Assembly (NCBI GenBank): GCA_964017045.1
Contig: OZ024794.1
Span: forward strand, 37,968,210-38,032,209
DNA length: 64,000 nucleotides
Direction of reading: 5' to 3'
Origin: Omphiscola glabra
Taxonomy: Eukaryota; Mollusca; Gastropoda; Lymnaeidae
Below the pieces are notes generated by a model. The model was not told the DNA's origin, made no database searches, and worked only from the letters and a program-made list of their open reading frames with translations. This document shows, one piece after another, positions 1 to 12,714 of this stretch; position 1 is the stretch's first letter, and each line of letters begins with the position of its first letter. Made by a program: the position numbers and the translations under genes.

Positions 1-54
1 TGTTTTCAAGACTCCAACAAGGTCCAAAATTCTACATCATAAACTATTGATGTC

Positions 55-255
55 ATGCAAGACTTCATGCCATTTATATCGGAAGGATTTGTATCACAGC
101 CAGGTGATTTGTCCAGTCTACGACCTATCAAAATTTTAAGAGATACAGGTGCTTCACAGTCTTTACTACTTGAGGATATACTTCCCTTGTCTGGATGTAC
201 TGCTACTGTTATGTCACATTCATATGTTAAAAGAATATGTAGAAAGCAAATGTGA
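55..255 (+). pseudogene. retrotransposon aspartic protease fragment
   Basis: A 66-codon open stretch contains a retropepsin-type active-site loop, DTGAS at 142-156, preceded by a beta-strand-like IKILR and followed by a hydrophobic run. In gypsy elements this protease cleaves the Gag-Pol polyprotein and works as a dimer. Only the first half of the domain is readable; the flap region is lost to frame breaks. It lies about 300 bases before the RT in the normal order. Confidence 0.7.
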
Positions 256-549
256 TGATAATTGTCTATCCTCAGAAATTAATGTTAACACAATCTCAAC
301 TGTAACTTCAGTACTTAAAGAAAATTTTATGAAACCTTTGATAGTGTCCCAGAATAAGTTGGCCATTACAAGCTCAAAAATTCAGAAATACTGGCCAACT
401 TAGACATTTGTAATTGTCGGAGAAGGATGTTGTTAAGTCTGTTATTGCAGATTTTTGTATCACCTTTTCCTGACGTGCCTAATAAAACCAACATTGCTTT
501 ACATTAGTTTGACATTGGCAATGCAGTTCCGATCAAGCAAAACTCCAAT

Positions 550-1083
550 ATGGTAAATCTGGAAAAACTTGAAATAATCCGGTCTGAAATAAAATACATG
601 CTTGAAAATGATATCATTCAACCAAGCTCTAGTAACTGTAGTTCTCCATGTATCTTAGTCCCAAAGCCTGACAAAAGTTACAGGTTTTGCACTGATTTCA
701 GGAAAGTCAATTCAGTTACAAAGTCTGATTCCTTTCCGATTCCAAGGATAGACGATCTTATAGATCGAATAAGCGATGCCAAATATGTAACCAATATAGA
801 CCTACTATCAGGTTATTGGCAGATTCCTTTATGTGACAGAGTAAAAGAAGTCTCTGCTTTCTGTACACCAGATGGTTTATACCGATACAAAGTAATGCCG
901 TTTGGAATGAAAAATGCCCCAGCTACATTCCAACGTCTAGAAAATAAAATTATTGCTTACCAGGAAAATTGCAGCGCCTATATTGATGGTGTAATTATTT
1001 ACAGTCAAGATTTTTCCAATTATGTAAACCAATTAAGATCTCAGTTTAAAAAATTCTTGCTGGCAAATGTAACTGTAAATTAA
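550..1083 (+). pseudogene. gypsy reverse transcriptase with mutated YxDD box
   Basis: The 177-codon frame covers fingers and palm of a Ty3/gypsy RT. Family signatures visible are SPCILVPKPD, RFCTDFRKVN, the first catalytic Asp in TNIDLLSGYWQIPL, and the strongly conserved MPFGMKNAPATFQR. The second catalytic box should be YxDD but reads YIDG (979-990), replacing an essential metal-binding Asp, and the frame stops at 1083 before the thumb. It is therefore a dead enzyme. Confidence 0.9.
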
Positions 1084-1719
1084 AATTAGTGTGAATTTTG
1101 TCATGCAACTGTGGAATATTTAGGTCACATAGTGGGTCAAGTTCATGTAAAGCACGTTCAAGCTAAGATAAATGCTATCACTTCCACCACCAACTACTAG
1201 AAAACAATTCATGAGATTTTTGGGAATGGCAGCTTACTAAAGAAGATTTAGCAAACATTTCTCATTTATTGCTTCTCCCCTAAGTAATATGTTATATTGT
1301 TAAAGAAAAATTACAAATTTCATTGGTCAGATGCTTGTCAAGAAGCATTCGAAAATATTAAAACAGACTTAAACAAACAGTTTAAATTAGCTGTTGATGC
1401 CAGTGACTTTGGCATTGGTGCAATTCTTTTTAAAGAAGATGGCCACAGTGTAGATAATCATGTCTGTTATTCCTCAAAGAAATTTAATTCCCATCAGAAA
1501 AATTATTCCACTGTAGAAAAAGAATGTTTGGGTTTAAATCTTGCTTGCAACAATTTGATTTTTATGTCAGTTGTTCCTTACATTCAGTACTTGTTTTTAC
1601 TGATCACAATCTTTTTACATTTTTGAATAAGATGGTTTCCAAAAATCAAAGAGTGTTAAGATGGAGGCAAAGATAATGTGATTGCTGATACTTTGTCCAG
1701 AAATGAATTTTCACTGTAA
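1084..1719 (+). pseudogene. gypsy RT thumb and RNase H remains
   Basis: Short matches to the RT thumb (EYLGHIVGQ, about 1111-1140, other frame) are followed by an open stretch at 1297-1626 with the RNase H core: LAVDASDFGIGAILF, then YSTVEKECLGL. The usual end of the domain, KDNVIADTLSR, is at 1669-1701, followed by a stop at 1717-1719. Several frameshifts separate the pieces. RNase H would degrade the RNA template during reverse transcription. The stop right after this motif and the lack of integrase suggest an internal deletion. Confidence 0.8.
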
Positions 1720-1840
1720 ATAAATATGTATTTGTTTATAAGCTATTAAGAAGCTTTTGTTTAATGTTTTGAAATAATAAATGTATTTTCTTTTACTTGT
1801 TTAATGGAAAATATTTTTTTTTATCTTTTAAGAGGGAAGG

Positions 1841-2515
1841 TGTTATGTAGGCGACTTGTTTGCTTCATGCTTTCCCCGTGCATGAACTCTAGCATACAAC
1901 AAACTCGTGACCGCATTTAAGGTGTGGGTTGAAAACTATTTGTCTCCCTTTAATCTTGTTTACAACATGCTTAGTTTTGTCCGTTTCATTCAGAATATTA
2001 TAGAAACATCTGGAGAAAACTGGAACGGAAAACAATGCGTCAGGCGGTTCTCGAAAAACGAGTAGAATAGACTATAAAAGCGTGTGGAGACAAATGACGA
2101 AGAGGCAGATCATTTATCACGAGATACTTACGTGTGTGTTATTTTCTCCACGAGACAGCGCTTTGTTTACTGTGTGTGTAGATTTCTTTTCATCATTGTA
2201 CCACCCTTTTTGCACATTGTGTTTTATTAACATAGTACCGGTACAAGCCAAACAATATACTGTACGTCCATAGTTTAATATATTTTTTAAAATTTTGTAA
2301 TGTTTATAATTAATATATTAAAACTTATTAATTGTAATTGGCCCTGGTTGGAGTATTGTATTCTTTGTTATTGTATTTATCATTTGGGATCGTCTTTTGT
2401 TGTGTACTGTTTTAGAACGAGCCATACACTTAAATAGGAGATTAATTTCTCCATATTTATAACGGTACGTAACCTTTGTGCATTAGCTGGAATGCTATAA
2501 CGACTGGTTACTACA
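1841..2515 (+). repeat. 3' long terminal repeat (inferred bounds)
   Basis: The purine-rich tract AGAGGGAAGG (1831-1840) directly precedes TGTTATGTAG, the expected position for priming of plus-strand DNA and LTR start. The proposed end, GGTTACTACA at 2506-2515, gives TGT...ACA termini and about 675 bp. A TATA box lies inside. The 5' LTR is outside the window, so the right end cannot be confirmed by comparison. Confidence 0.6.
2073..2080 (+). promoter_or_regulatory. TATA box of the LTR
   Basis: TATAAAAG in the middle of the inferred LTR, the right place for the Pol II promoter that starts retrotransposon transcription. No function is expected beyond residual promoter activity. Confidence 0.5.
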
Positions 2516-3108
2516 TCTCAACCTCTGAAATGGGAACTGTGAATACTTCAAGACATTATTCCCAATAGTTGGGACTTCCAAACATTTTTATATGAAATAG
2601 TTTAGAGCATGGCTTTCTTCAGACACTCGAATCTCACATGTTCGACTCATTTAGAGTCACTGGTCATATGCCCTTATCCAGCTTAAGAGATTTTGCATGG
2701 CACAGAGTAAGTCGATAAGTCACCAAACTTGTCTTCCATCTTGTCTTTTTTTCCATAACGGTCTGCCCTCGTACTTTGATTGTCGATCGATTGTAAGCTG
2801 CACTAGCTTTAGATGTTTTATTTTCTTGATTGTTTTTAAGGCCTTTCTCATCGATATTGATGAAATTTTGAGTATAGGTTAATTTTTATGATTGTCAAAA
2901 GACAATATGAGCTATAAACAAATTGTGGAATTATTTTTAGAGCATTTCTATATGTCATAACTCATACATAAAAACTAAATATTCTTTTCCAAAGTCAAAA
3001 ACAACCAAAAGTTCTGATTGATATAACCATCGTTTTTTGTTATTTTGTGTGGTGTCTCATTATGTTGAGCCAAAACTCCTATTGTAAGTGGCTGACAGAT
3101 TACTATTG
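2516..3108. other. flanking sequence, no feature seen
   Basis: AT-rich sequence between the LTR and the TA microsatellite. I see no coding frame, terminal repeat or RNA gene here. Confidence 0.5.

Positions 3109-3180
<72 letters not shown>
3109..3180. repeat. (TA)n microsatellite
   Basis: About 70 bp of nearly pure TA dinucleotide. It abuts the 5' start of the Helitron-like composite, whose other copies also begin in a TATATAAG context. Confidence 0.95.
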
Positions 3181-4360
3181 AGAATGAGCTATAGGGACAT
3201 AACGCCAAAGAGCCGAAAATATTTTGATACGTTCGGACTCTTAAAAACAAATATAGTTATTTTCTATTTATTTACGGAAATCGAATACATTTACAAATGC
3301 AAAAAATATTTATATTTCTGCTTTTATTTTAGCAAAAGTTTAAGTATTATTATTATAAATTACAAAGACATATAAATAAACAACCAAGGAACTATCTTAA
3401 GCATTTTATATGCGTTTAAAAGTTATGAAAAAAAAATTAAATAGAAAAAATATGATCAAAGAAATACACCATAAGCACATTTATCGGGAAAACCTAAACA
3501 TCAGTTGTTGTTAATGCGTTCTTTAGCGCGTTGTCAATAAGGCGAAATAAAATTAAAATTAATTAGCTCTAAATAATCACGCAAATGGCTTCATAGTGCG
3601 AATTGCCTATTTAGCCAAAGCTAAAAGGTCTCTGATTTAATAAAAGAGTGTGACAAAACTGATGATGTACATTCCCTTTCTTATAAGTAAAATTAATAAA
3701 TAGCATTGAAACTTAAATACTAATTTAGCTTTGTATTTTTAACATTTAATACGTTTGTACTTTTTATTTATTCCAAAAAAAAACTTTAATGAAATTTATA
3801 AAGTAGTAAAAACTCTACATTTGAAAATAATTTTAATAAGAATATGCCTTTTAATTAAATTGGTGTAGCAAAATTAAATAGCCAAAATAGCATTTTTTAT
3901 GCACTTATCAATGATCTAGATAAGAAATAAGCATATTAAATGCAAAAAAAAATCTTCTGCGTAAGTAAGGGGTCTACAATCCAGTGGATGATTTATTATT
4001 TTTTTAAAACCTGCGTAGCCCACTATACACTATACATTCATTTTTCCCAGTGCAGCACAAGATAAGCCTCAGAATAAATTTGATCAATAATTAACCTTCT
4101 TCGATACATTTATATCGATGGTAGGAAATTGAGTTCACGCATTTTTACTTGGATGACAATATCTTTCAATCCAATGACAATTCAGTTGTAAAAAAAAAGA
4201 AGCTATATTCTCATTTTACATATGAACATATGTTAACCAATTAAGAAAATCAATGACTTTAACAAAACATAAAAATATTTTCATAATTATCCCCAATGGA
4301 TATCAAAACCCAATCACTTTACACAAGTGAAAATTTAATCTTAAAAATAGAGATTTTATT

Positions 4361-5247
4361 AGATAGAGAGATAGAAAGACAGACAGACAGGCAGACAAAT
4401 ACACAGATAGATGATAGATAGATAGAGATGTAGATAAAAGATAGCTAGACGGATGGATGGTTGGATGGATGGATGGAAGGGTGGGTGAGAGGATGAATGG
4501 ATGGATGGGTGGATAGATAGGTAGGTAGAAAGGTAGGTAGGCAGGTAGGTTGGTAGGTAGGTAAGTAGGTAGATAGATATGTAGGTATACATAGATGGGT
4601 AGATAGATACAGACCTGTTTACTCTTACGATTTTGGCGTACAATGTACGATTTTGATGTGTATACATTATATATACTGAGTGTTTTTTTTACTTTAAGAT
4701 AATGTATTGAACGCTTTTGTGATGAAATTGAACGATTTTAAGATTTTGAGGGTAAATAGGTCTGTAGATAGTAGCTGGATTGGTAGATAGTTAGGTAGAT
4801 AGGTAGATAGGTAGGTAGGTAGTTAGGTAGGTAGGTAGGTAGGTAGGTAGGTAGGCATGTAGATGGTAAATAGGTAGATAGGTAGATGATAGATAGATAG
4901 GTAGATAGATAGATAAACAGACAGACAGACAAACAGACAGGCAGTCAGACAGACAGAGAGACAGAAGGAGAGACAAAAAGAGAGACAGACAGACAGAGAT
5001 GTAGACAGAGAGACAGACAGAGAGACAGACAGAGAGATAGACAGAGAGACAGACAGAGAGACAGACATAATGACAGAGAGATAGACAGAGAGAGAGAGAC
5101 AGACAGAAAGAAAGAGAGACAGACATAGAGACAGGCAGAGGCAGAGAGACAGACAGAGAGACAGACAGATAGGGAGACAGACAGAATGACAGACAGATAT
5201 GGAGACAGACAGAATGACAGGGAGACAGACAGTCAGACAGACAGACA
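4361..5247. repeat. mixed GATA/GGTA/GGAT/GACA tetranucleotide arrays
   Basis: Two blocks, 4361-4612 and about 4739-5247. The first drifts from GACA through GATA to GGAT and GGTA; the second runs from GGTA to GATA to GACA/GAGA. Long open frames on the minus strand (LSVCLS, YLPT repeats) are by-products of the repeat and not genes. The 4613-4738 spacer begins CAGACCTGTTTACT and resembles a stretch near 60088. Confidence 0.9.
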
Positions 5248-5323
5248 GATCATCCTTGAATAAATGCAAAAAAGTTATCTTAATTCGGTAAACTATATCT
5301 ATACATATATAAGTATATCCCGT

Positions 5324-5800
5324 ATGTGGATCTATACCATCAATCCAAAGTGATGAAAATTGTGTGAATTGTAACAAAATGCAAATGTTTCTGAATTATT
5401 ACACACATTTTACAATATTCCGTTTAAGGACCGTGGACCTAAATTCTTTTTTTCCCCCTTTTATGAGCTAAATATAATTTTCGTATGCGTTCCTATACCA
5501 TTCACCCGATTGCGATAAAACTTTGGTAAGTTGTTGTGCGCACAAATGGTTTCTGAATTAGCTTATCCATTTTGAAATATTCCTTTTCGGGCCGGAGCCC
5601 CAAATTATTGTTTTCTTATATGAGCAATACAAATATAATTTCAATCAGTGCTATTGCATGGGTGGCTAGAAATCAATCAAATACAAACGACATTTCAGTT
5701 TGTGTGTGACATAAGTACAACTATTTTAAAATTTTACGTTTGGGGCCGGGGTCCTTATTTGAAAAATAATACATATTTGAGCTATCTAAATATAATTTAA
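5324..5800 (+). repeat. three diverged ~160-bp tandem core units
   Basis: Units starting near 5324, 5485 and 5645 share landmarks in order: a (C/T)ATACCAT- or ATTGCAT-like start, TTTCTGAATTA or a relative, an ATATTCC/TTTTACG segment, a GC-rich GGGCCGG-like box, then ATGAGCTAAATATAATTT. Reversed, the same order (GAGCTC/ATATAAG, GC box, CAAGTTTGGTCAAGATC) is seen in the monomers of the 42-59 kb array, so they look like distant relatives. Confidence 0.55.
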
Positions 5801-6020
5801 AACAGAGCTACTGCGTGGGTGGATCAATCGCTACAAGTGTGTGGACTAAATTTTGAAAATACACGCTTCTCACGTAGACTGCAATATGTTGCCTGCTCAC
5901 GCGTTGAAAAAACTTCTAATTTATTTTTGTACACACTAGACGGAAAAAAACAATAAATATGTTCTATTTAAAAATTACTTTAAAACTTAATTAAAACACA
6001 AACACCTTTTTCATTGAGTG

Positions 6021-6050
6021 GCGTGCAACGCAAGCCGGGTTCTCGCTAGT
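6021..6050 (+). other. Helitron-type 3' terminus
   Basis: GCGTGCAACGC and GCCGGGT lie just before TCTCG and CTAGT. Helitrons end in CTRR (here CTAG) preceded by a short GC hairpin and insert 5' of a T. The next element copy begins immediately at 6050, so this is a head-to-tail junction. Confidence 0.65.
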
Positions 6051-7352
6051 ATATAAGAATGATCTATGCTGACCGTAACGCTAAGAACCGAACATATTAA
6101 CATACATTCGAATTCTTAAAAACAATCACTGTTATTGTCTATTACTTTTCGGAAATGGAATAAATTTAAATGCGCAATATTATATATCCGCTTTTATTTT
6201 AGTAAAAGTTTAAGTATAAATATAATAAATTACAAATTAATTTAAAGTAACAACTAAAAAACTATCTTAAGCATTTTTATATGCGTTTGAAAGTTATGAA
6301 ACAAATATTAAATACAAAAATTATGATCAAAGAATTACACAGTAATCACATTTATCGGGAAAACCTAAACATCAGTTGTTATTAGTGCGTTCTTTAGTGC
6401 ATTGTTAATATTGCGAAATAAAATTGAAATTAATTAGTTCTAAATAATCACGCAAATGACGTCATAGTGCGAATTGCCTATTTAGCCAAAGCTAAAAGGT
6501 CTCTGATTTAATAAAAGAGCGTGACAAAACTGATTATGTATTTTCCCCTTCTTAAAAGTAAAATTAATCAATAAGATCGATTGCTTTTTAAATTTTAAAA
6601 TTAGATACAAATTTAGCGTTCTATTTTTAACATTTAATAAGTTTTTACTTTTTATTCATTCCAAAAATAAAATTCTTTAAATTTATAAAGTTGTAAAAAC
6701 ACTACCTTTAATAATAATTTTAATAAGAAATTAACGTTTAATTAAATTGGTGCAGGAAAACTACGTAGCCAAATAGCATTTTTTAATGCCTTTATCACTA
6801 ATCAAAATAAGAACAAAGCATATTAAAGGGGAAAAAATCTGTTTGCGTAAGTTAGGTGGTTATAATCCAGTGGATGATTTTATGATTTTTTTTTAAAACT
6901 CTGTGTTTGGGCGGGGGGGGGGGGGGCGGAGTAATATGATAAATTCATTTTTCCAATGCAGCAAAAGATACGCCTCAGAATAAATTTGATAAATAATTAA
7001 CCTTCTAAAGTACATATATCGTAGGTAGGAAATTGAGTTTATACATTTTTACTTGGATGTCAATATCTTTCAATCCAATGACATTACAGTTGTGAAAAAC
7101 AGATGTAATATTCTCCTTTTACATATGCACATATGTTTACCAATTAATAAAATCAATGACATTAACAAAACGTAAATACATTTACATAATTATACCCATG
7201 AATATCAAAACTCAATCATTTTACACAAATGAAAATTTAAATTTCAAAATAGAGATTTTATTAGATAGAGAGATAGACAGAAAGACAGACAGACATACAG
7301 ACAGAAATACATAAATACATATAGATGGATGGATGGATAAATAGATCATAGT
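6050..7352 (+). mobile_element. Helitron-like composite, copy 2 (5' module)
   Basis: Homologous along its length to 3181-4360: both have GTTCGGAC/ATTCGAAT-like text near the start, TATCTTAAGCATTTT, ATCGGGAAAACCTAAACATCAG, GCCTATTTAGCCAAAGCTAAAAG, and both end ATAGAGATTTTATTAGATAGAGAG before tetranucleotide repeats (quoted in short pieces). It differs by scattered substitutions, small indels and a G tract at about 6908-6926. Unlike copy 1 it has no CTAG end after its microsatellite. Confidence 0.7.
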
Positions 7353-8473
<1,121 letters not shown>

Positions 8474-9929
8474 TTAAATGGCGAAGAAGCTGATGAGAAA
8501 TGTGTTTTGTTTATTATTTTTGAACCTTTTCTATATATTATATTTCTGATCGTAACGTCAATTTTAATCTTCCCTAACACAAGTAATAATTAATAATGAA
8601 TATTTGAGTTGGCAAAACGGAATAGGAAAATAAATATCAATCGTTTGTTCTTATTTTTTCCCCAATTGATCTCCTTCACTCAGACTGATTGATGCACGCG
8701 TCTAGAATTTTAATTCTACCATCGATTCGGGTTCTTAAGATGTTGATCCTCCTTAGGGTCTTATTTGAGTCCCTGTAGTTCTTCTTTTTTCTTTTTTATT
8801 TCATTTAGTTTTTTTTTAACTTTTTGTAAGCATTTAAAAAAACGTAAACGATTTAAGATGGATATTTAAACATCATTAAATAAGAATTTTGTTGATTTTC
8901 ATTTTAATTTTTATAAATATATGGAGTCCGTTGACAACTTAAGAACATATGTGTTATAAGTATAAATTATCAATTTAGCGTATGTGCATATTGCAGTGTC
9001 GCAGTTAGGTTACTGATGATAAAATATGTCAAATGCTGGTACCAACCTTTATCAATATGAGAGTTGCTTTCACTGTTCTAAAAAAAAAATTCCAACTGCT
9101 GCTTTCGAACTTTCAAAATATAAATCTGATTTATGTTTTTATTTAGTGCGCAAAAAAAAAACAAATGTATTCCTAAAACCGATAACCGGTGTTCGACAAC
9201 AACAACAAACGCTTTTAAAATATTTTTTTTAAAAACACAATTATAATAGTTTAGTGACATTTTAAAATGTTCACTATCTAAATTTGAATTTTTTATATTT
9301 TAAAAAACACACACTTTTTCATGATTTAATTCAGTAAAATTGATATATTATTCTTCTCGGTTCTTTTAAATTTAAATGACCTTTCTTTATACAAAGCAGT
9401 AACTATAAGCACAATTCTCATATATCCAACAAGAACACATCTCAGTCTGTGTACTTTCAGCACAGAACAAAAGCCAACACTTTGACCTCGTGAATATAGA
9501 GGTTCACATAAGCAGCCAAGTCCACTCCTATCTTTAACATCTCAATATTCATCGATCCATTGCAGTAAAAGAATCTTGCTCACTTGCTTGATGCTTTACC
9601 TAAATATTTTGTACCATTTACTTTTTAAAAATAATACATCTTTATGGAAAATTCTAAAGAACAAATGCCCTATTCATTGAAATTGAAAAGAAATACTATG
9701 TTACATTTTGAATTCAATTTTCATTCTTATCCTTATTAGATTGTTGGTCGATATTTATTTAGTATTTAGAGAATATTATGAACTAAATTTTAATTTTTTC
9801 AATGATGATGTGAAAACTACTCTATATATAAGGGATTCCGATCAAATGATCAAATGGGCAAATAGAAAGATACGGTAAGGAAACTTTAAAAAGACACTTT
9901 TCTAAAAAATATTTTTGTACCTAATGTCC
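8474..9929. other. AT-rich sequence without recognised features
   Basis: Starts right after the GATA array with sequence that does not match the tail of composite 1. The only frames are two short ones near 9026-9260 that overlap on opposite strands and look fortuitous. Confidence 0.5.
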
Positions 9930-11490
9930 CATTCTAGTAGCTAGGGTTGGTGTCATCCGGTGCGGTAAACTCATGGTGTCTCCCCCTCCCCCCACCTTAC
10001 CCGAATTCCACGATGGAATTCTTATGGTTTAAAATAAGTCCACACTATAATAATGACAAGAACATAAAAATAACGAAAGATCTGGAGGTTAATGTATTTA
10101 AAAACTGTAAAACGTTAAGTTATAATTATTTTTACATTAAATTTATTTTATTTAAATTTTCCTTTGCTGTTCTTCAAAGCTGCAAACATGCCAATGACTT
10201 CATCAAAATCAATATCCGTCACCGTAGCACTTTCATTTGATAGTAGAGCCAGATCAGAAAGCCTTGACTGTCCCATGTCTTAGTTTTCCAAAGCTCATTT
10301 GACACACAGATCGTAAGAAACATTTGAAGCCATAACAAGAGTATCGGAAGAGAACCTAGGAAGTCCTATTCAGCTATGCATTTCAAAAATCAAATACTGA
10401 TAAGTCCAAAACTTTGTGAAATTCAGTATCAGGTGCCTTAATGTGTCTTCTAAGTACTTGGTATTTCTTTTACAAGTTCATCATCTAATAGCTCATCATA
10501 GAAAGCGGTTAATTTTGGAATGAACAACAATAACTCTGCTTCTCTTGCTGATAATAGGCTCTTGGGTTTAACGCCCCAGAACATATCTGGGGGTCAGAAT
10601 GAAAGCGATCAATACACTCAAGCATCTCCCTAATGTTTTCTTCTCGCAGAGAGAGTCCAGCATCTATTAATTGTTCTCACGCCATTCTCTTCTTAAACCT
10701 TACTCTTCTCTCTACCGAAATTAAATATTGGTCTAATTTTAAAAGTACCTTTTCAATAGCATGTTCCATCAAATGACGCAGATACTGCTGTGTTACATTT
10801 TATTCATCAAGTAGTTAAACGTGAAATCACATATAGCATGTAAAAGACTTTGTGCTGAATGACAACCGTGCTCAAATGTTAAGACGCGGCGCTAAAGACG
10901 AATCGGCGAAAATATTAAATTTGAGTATTTCTGGGTTTCGATATACATTTTTCAAATTTTTAAAAAATTAATTATTATAAATTAAAATATATTTATATTT
11001 ATTATTGAAGATATTAGAACATATTGTCAAGTATTATGTTGTTAACCCTATAACTGGATACAAAATAATTTTTTAATGTTTTTAATTTTTACCAATTTGA
11101 TTCATGTACTTAGAATTGCCCGACCACATCGTATTTTGTATCAATTGAAAGCTCTATTTCTCAGAATTTAGATAAATATAGCTTCCTGTCACTTACGAAA
11201 GTTACCGATCACTTCAATCGGCTTTGAAACACGGTCAAAACGGTGTTTTTTCTTATCTAATAATAGAGTCACTTCATTTCTGACGCATCAACCTTCAATT
11301 TTTAATTAATAAAAAACACATTGGTTACATGTGTGGAGAATTGACGTTTTATCGGTTATCCATTTATGAAGTTCGGTTAGACCGATCAGTGTGCGCACTG
11401 TAAAAATGCAATTTTTCAATTTGGTGTAACCCTTTGGGATGGTGTTACCCGGTGTGGTCCGCACCCCCGCAAACCCTAGCTACGCCATTG
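9930..11490. mobile_element. hAT-type DNA transposon, decayed
   Basis: The left end reads CATTCTAGTAGCTAGGGTTGG, and the right end, reverse-complemented, reads CAATGGCGTAGCTAGGGTTTG. Both resemble the CAGTGGCGTAGCTAGG termini of hAT elements, and both sides continue with related CACCCGGTGCGG-like text. Transposase remains lie inside on the minus strand. I did not find a convincing 8-bp target duplication at these exact ends, as expected if the ends have mutated. Confidence 0.65.
10150..10870 (-). pseudogene. hAT transposase C-terminal remains (ZMYM1/SCAND-like)
   Basis: Minus-strand frames give MGQSRLSDLALLSNESA (about 10220-10270) followed by DIDFDEVIGMFAALK, the pattern that ends the hAT dimerisation domain in ZMYM-type transposases. 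Upstream frames give EHAIEKVLLKLDQYL and EMLECIDRFHSDPQ, typical of the region before it. Several stops and frameshifts interrupt the frame, so no protein can be made. The enzyme would have cut at the element's terminal repeats. Confidence 0.65.
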
Positions 11491-11699
11491 TATATGAGCT
11501 TTTAATAATTTGACATATCGACAATCCAAAGTAATATCCCCAATTGTATTCAATAGTTATAAAGAATATTTTCGAATAAACATTAAAATTTGGGGTGGTC
11601 AACCCAAGTGACTGAATCAAATAATGTGTGTGCTTCATATATGTCTTGAACATGTTTGACTCAAATAGAGCTGAGAAATTGTGACAACCGATGCAAGTG

Positions 11700-11905
11700 A
11701 CAACTAGAGACCCACCGAATTTCGGCTTCAGTTTCGGCTTTGGCGCCCACAGTTATCATTTGATCACTTTCGGCGTAGTTACGGCAGAAACAGAAATGTA
11801 ACTTCCGGTTTATTTTCGATTTCGGCCGAAACAGAATAGTTAAGTTTCGGTTTGTTTTCGGTTCGGTTTAAAGTGATTTAAGCTTCCGTTCATCTACCAG
11901 AAGTC
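11700..11905. repeat. TTTCGGC-rich dispersed repeat, copy 1
   Basis: Begins near TAGAGACCCACCGAATTTCGG and continues with many TTTCGGY/GGCCGAAA words. A second copy at about 60415-60515 ends with GGTCGGTCTCTA, matching the reverse complement of this start. The TAGAGACC termini suggest a DNA-transposon MITE; superfamily not settled. Confidence 0.5.
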
Positions 11906-12084
11906 AGACTGTGACTCTGTTTGTCGACCTGGATTCCGTTATTCAGTATTGCTCGACGTCTTGCTATCATGATATGATAAATGACTATTTATCTGCGAAC
12001 AATACTCACAGCTGCATGATAACCTACTTGTCCAATATTTCCAAAATTAAAATTTCAGTTAGGGTTAGGCAAAGGTAAAAAATG

Positions 12085-12410
12085 TTGTGGACTCTTTCCT
12101 GATACCAATAGGATCCCGATTCCGTTGACATCTCGATTCCAAGTTTTATCCCATATTCCGATGGAAATCCCGATACTGGTGTAATCCCTTTCCTGAACGC
12201 GATGAGATCCCGATCCTGATGCAAATGGGATCCCGGTCACAAGTGGAATCTCATATCCCGATCCAGGTATAAACCTTTTCACGATGGAATCCTTCACATA
12301 TACCGATCCAGGTATAAACATTTTCCCGATGCGATCCTGATTGGATCCCGATTCGAAGTTTGATTGATATCCCGATTGTATCCCGTTCCCTGTGGGATCC
12401 TGACTGTATT
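12085..12410. repeat. GATCCCG minisatellite
   Basis: Degenerate repeats of about 10-22 bp built on GATCCCG, GGTATAAAC and GGGATCC words. The same words make up 42530-42910 and follow every CTAG end in the 42-59 kb array, so this block is probably a stray piece of the Helitron subterminal region. Opposing open frames across it are artefacts of the repeat. Confidence 0.7.
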
Positions 12411-12421
12411 GGTATTGGCTG

Positions 12422-12714
12422 AACTGGTTTCGTTTGATTATGGCGGCCAATTCTTCGATCAAATTAGTGGTGTTGCTATGGGAACTAAAATGGGACCCAG
12501 CTACGCATGTATGTTCATGGAACATTTCGAACACATGGTCGAGAGCAACTACACTGGAAGCCTCCCTGAAATCGACAAAATGTACTTTGGGGTTATCACT
12601 ATGGAAAGGAGTGAACTTGATCTATTCATAAACTTTGTTGACTCTTTTCACCCTTCCAATAAATTCACATCTTTTGTCTCTGAGACCTCAGTCAACATTT
12701 AGGACATTATGGTC
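12422..12714 (+). pseudogene. Penelope-like reverse transcriptase fragment
   Basis: One frame reads GQFFDQISGVAMGTKMGPSY, then ELDLFINFVDSFHPSNKFT and SETSVN. These match the palm of Penelope-like RTs (TAMGTKMAPxYA ... FIxxLNxxHPxIKFTxE). The catalytic YIDD that should lie between them is replaced by MYFGVIT-type sequence, indicating a small deletion and frameshift. The fragment ends where minus-strand RTE sequence begins, as if the RTE inserted into it. Confidence 0.8.

Larger units (their letters stand above)
1..2515 (+). mobile_element. Ty3/gypsy-type LTR retrotransposon, 3' half, inactive
   Basis: Domains appear in the order expected for a gypsy pol gene: aspartic protease (DTGAS), reverse transcriptase, RNase H, then a purine-rich tract and an LTR starting TGTTATGTAG. 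The 5' LTR, gag and the start of pol would lie left of the window. The reading frame is broken between every domain and the RT catalytic box is mutated, so the copy cannot be autonomous. No integrase is seen between RNase H and the LTR, so that part appears deleted. The gypsy assignment rests on domain order and RT motifs. Confidence 0.85.
3181..6049 (+). mobile_element. Helitron-like composite, copy 1
   Basis: A 5' module beginning TATATAAGAATGAGC (3181 to about 4360) is followed by tetranucleotide repeats, then about three diverged 155-160-bp tandem units, then a Helitron-style 3' end CTAG at 6046-6049. The 5' module recurs at 6050, 59528 and, in part, 63610. No Rep/helicase is encoded, so it would be non-autonomous. 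Known animal Helitron derivatives (for example the pearl elements of oysters) combine a roughly 160-bp core repeat with a tetranucleotide microsatellite in this way; membership here is inferred. Confidence 0.6.

Noticed and set aside
4359..5377. Overlapping minus-strand frames rich in LSVCLS and YLPT
   Set aside because: Same cause: tetranucleotide arrays read without stops.
12024..12534. Minus-strand frames across the GATCCCG minisatellite
   Set aside because: Low-complexity translation of a minisatellite, overlapping Penelope RT on the other strand.
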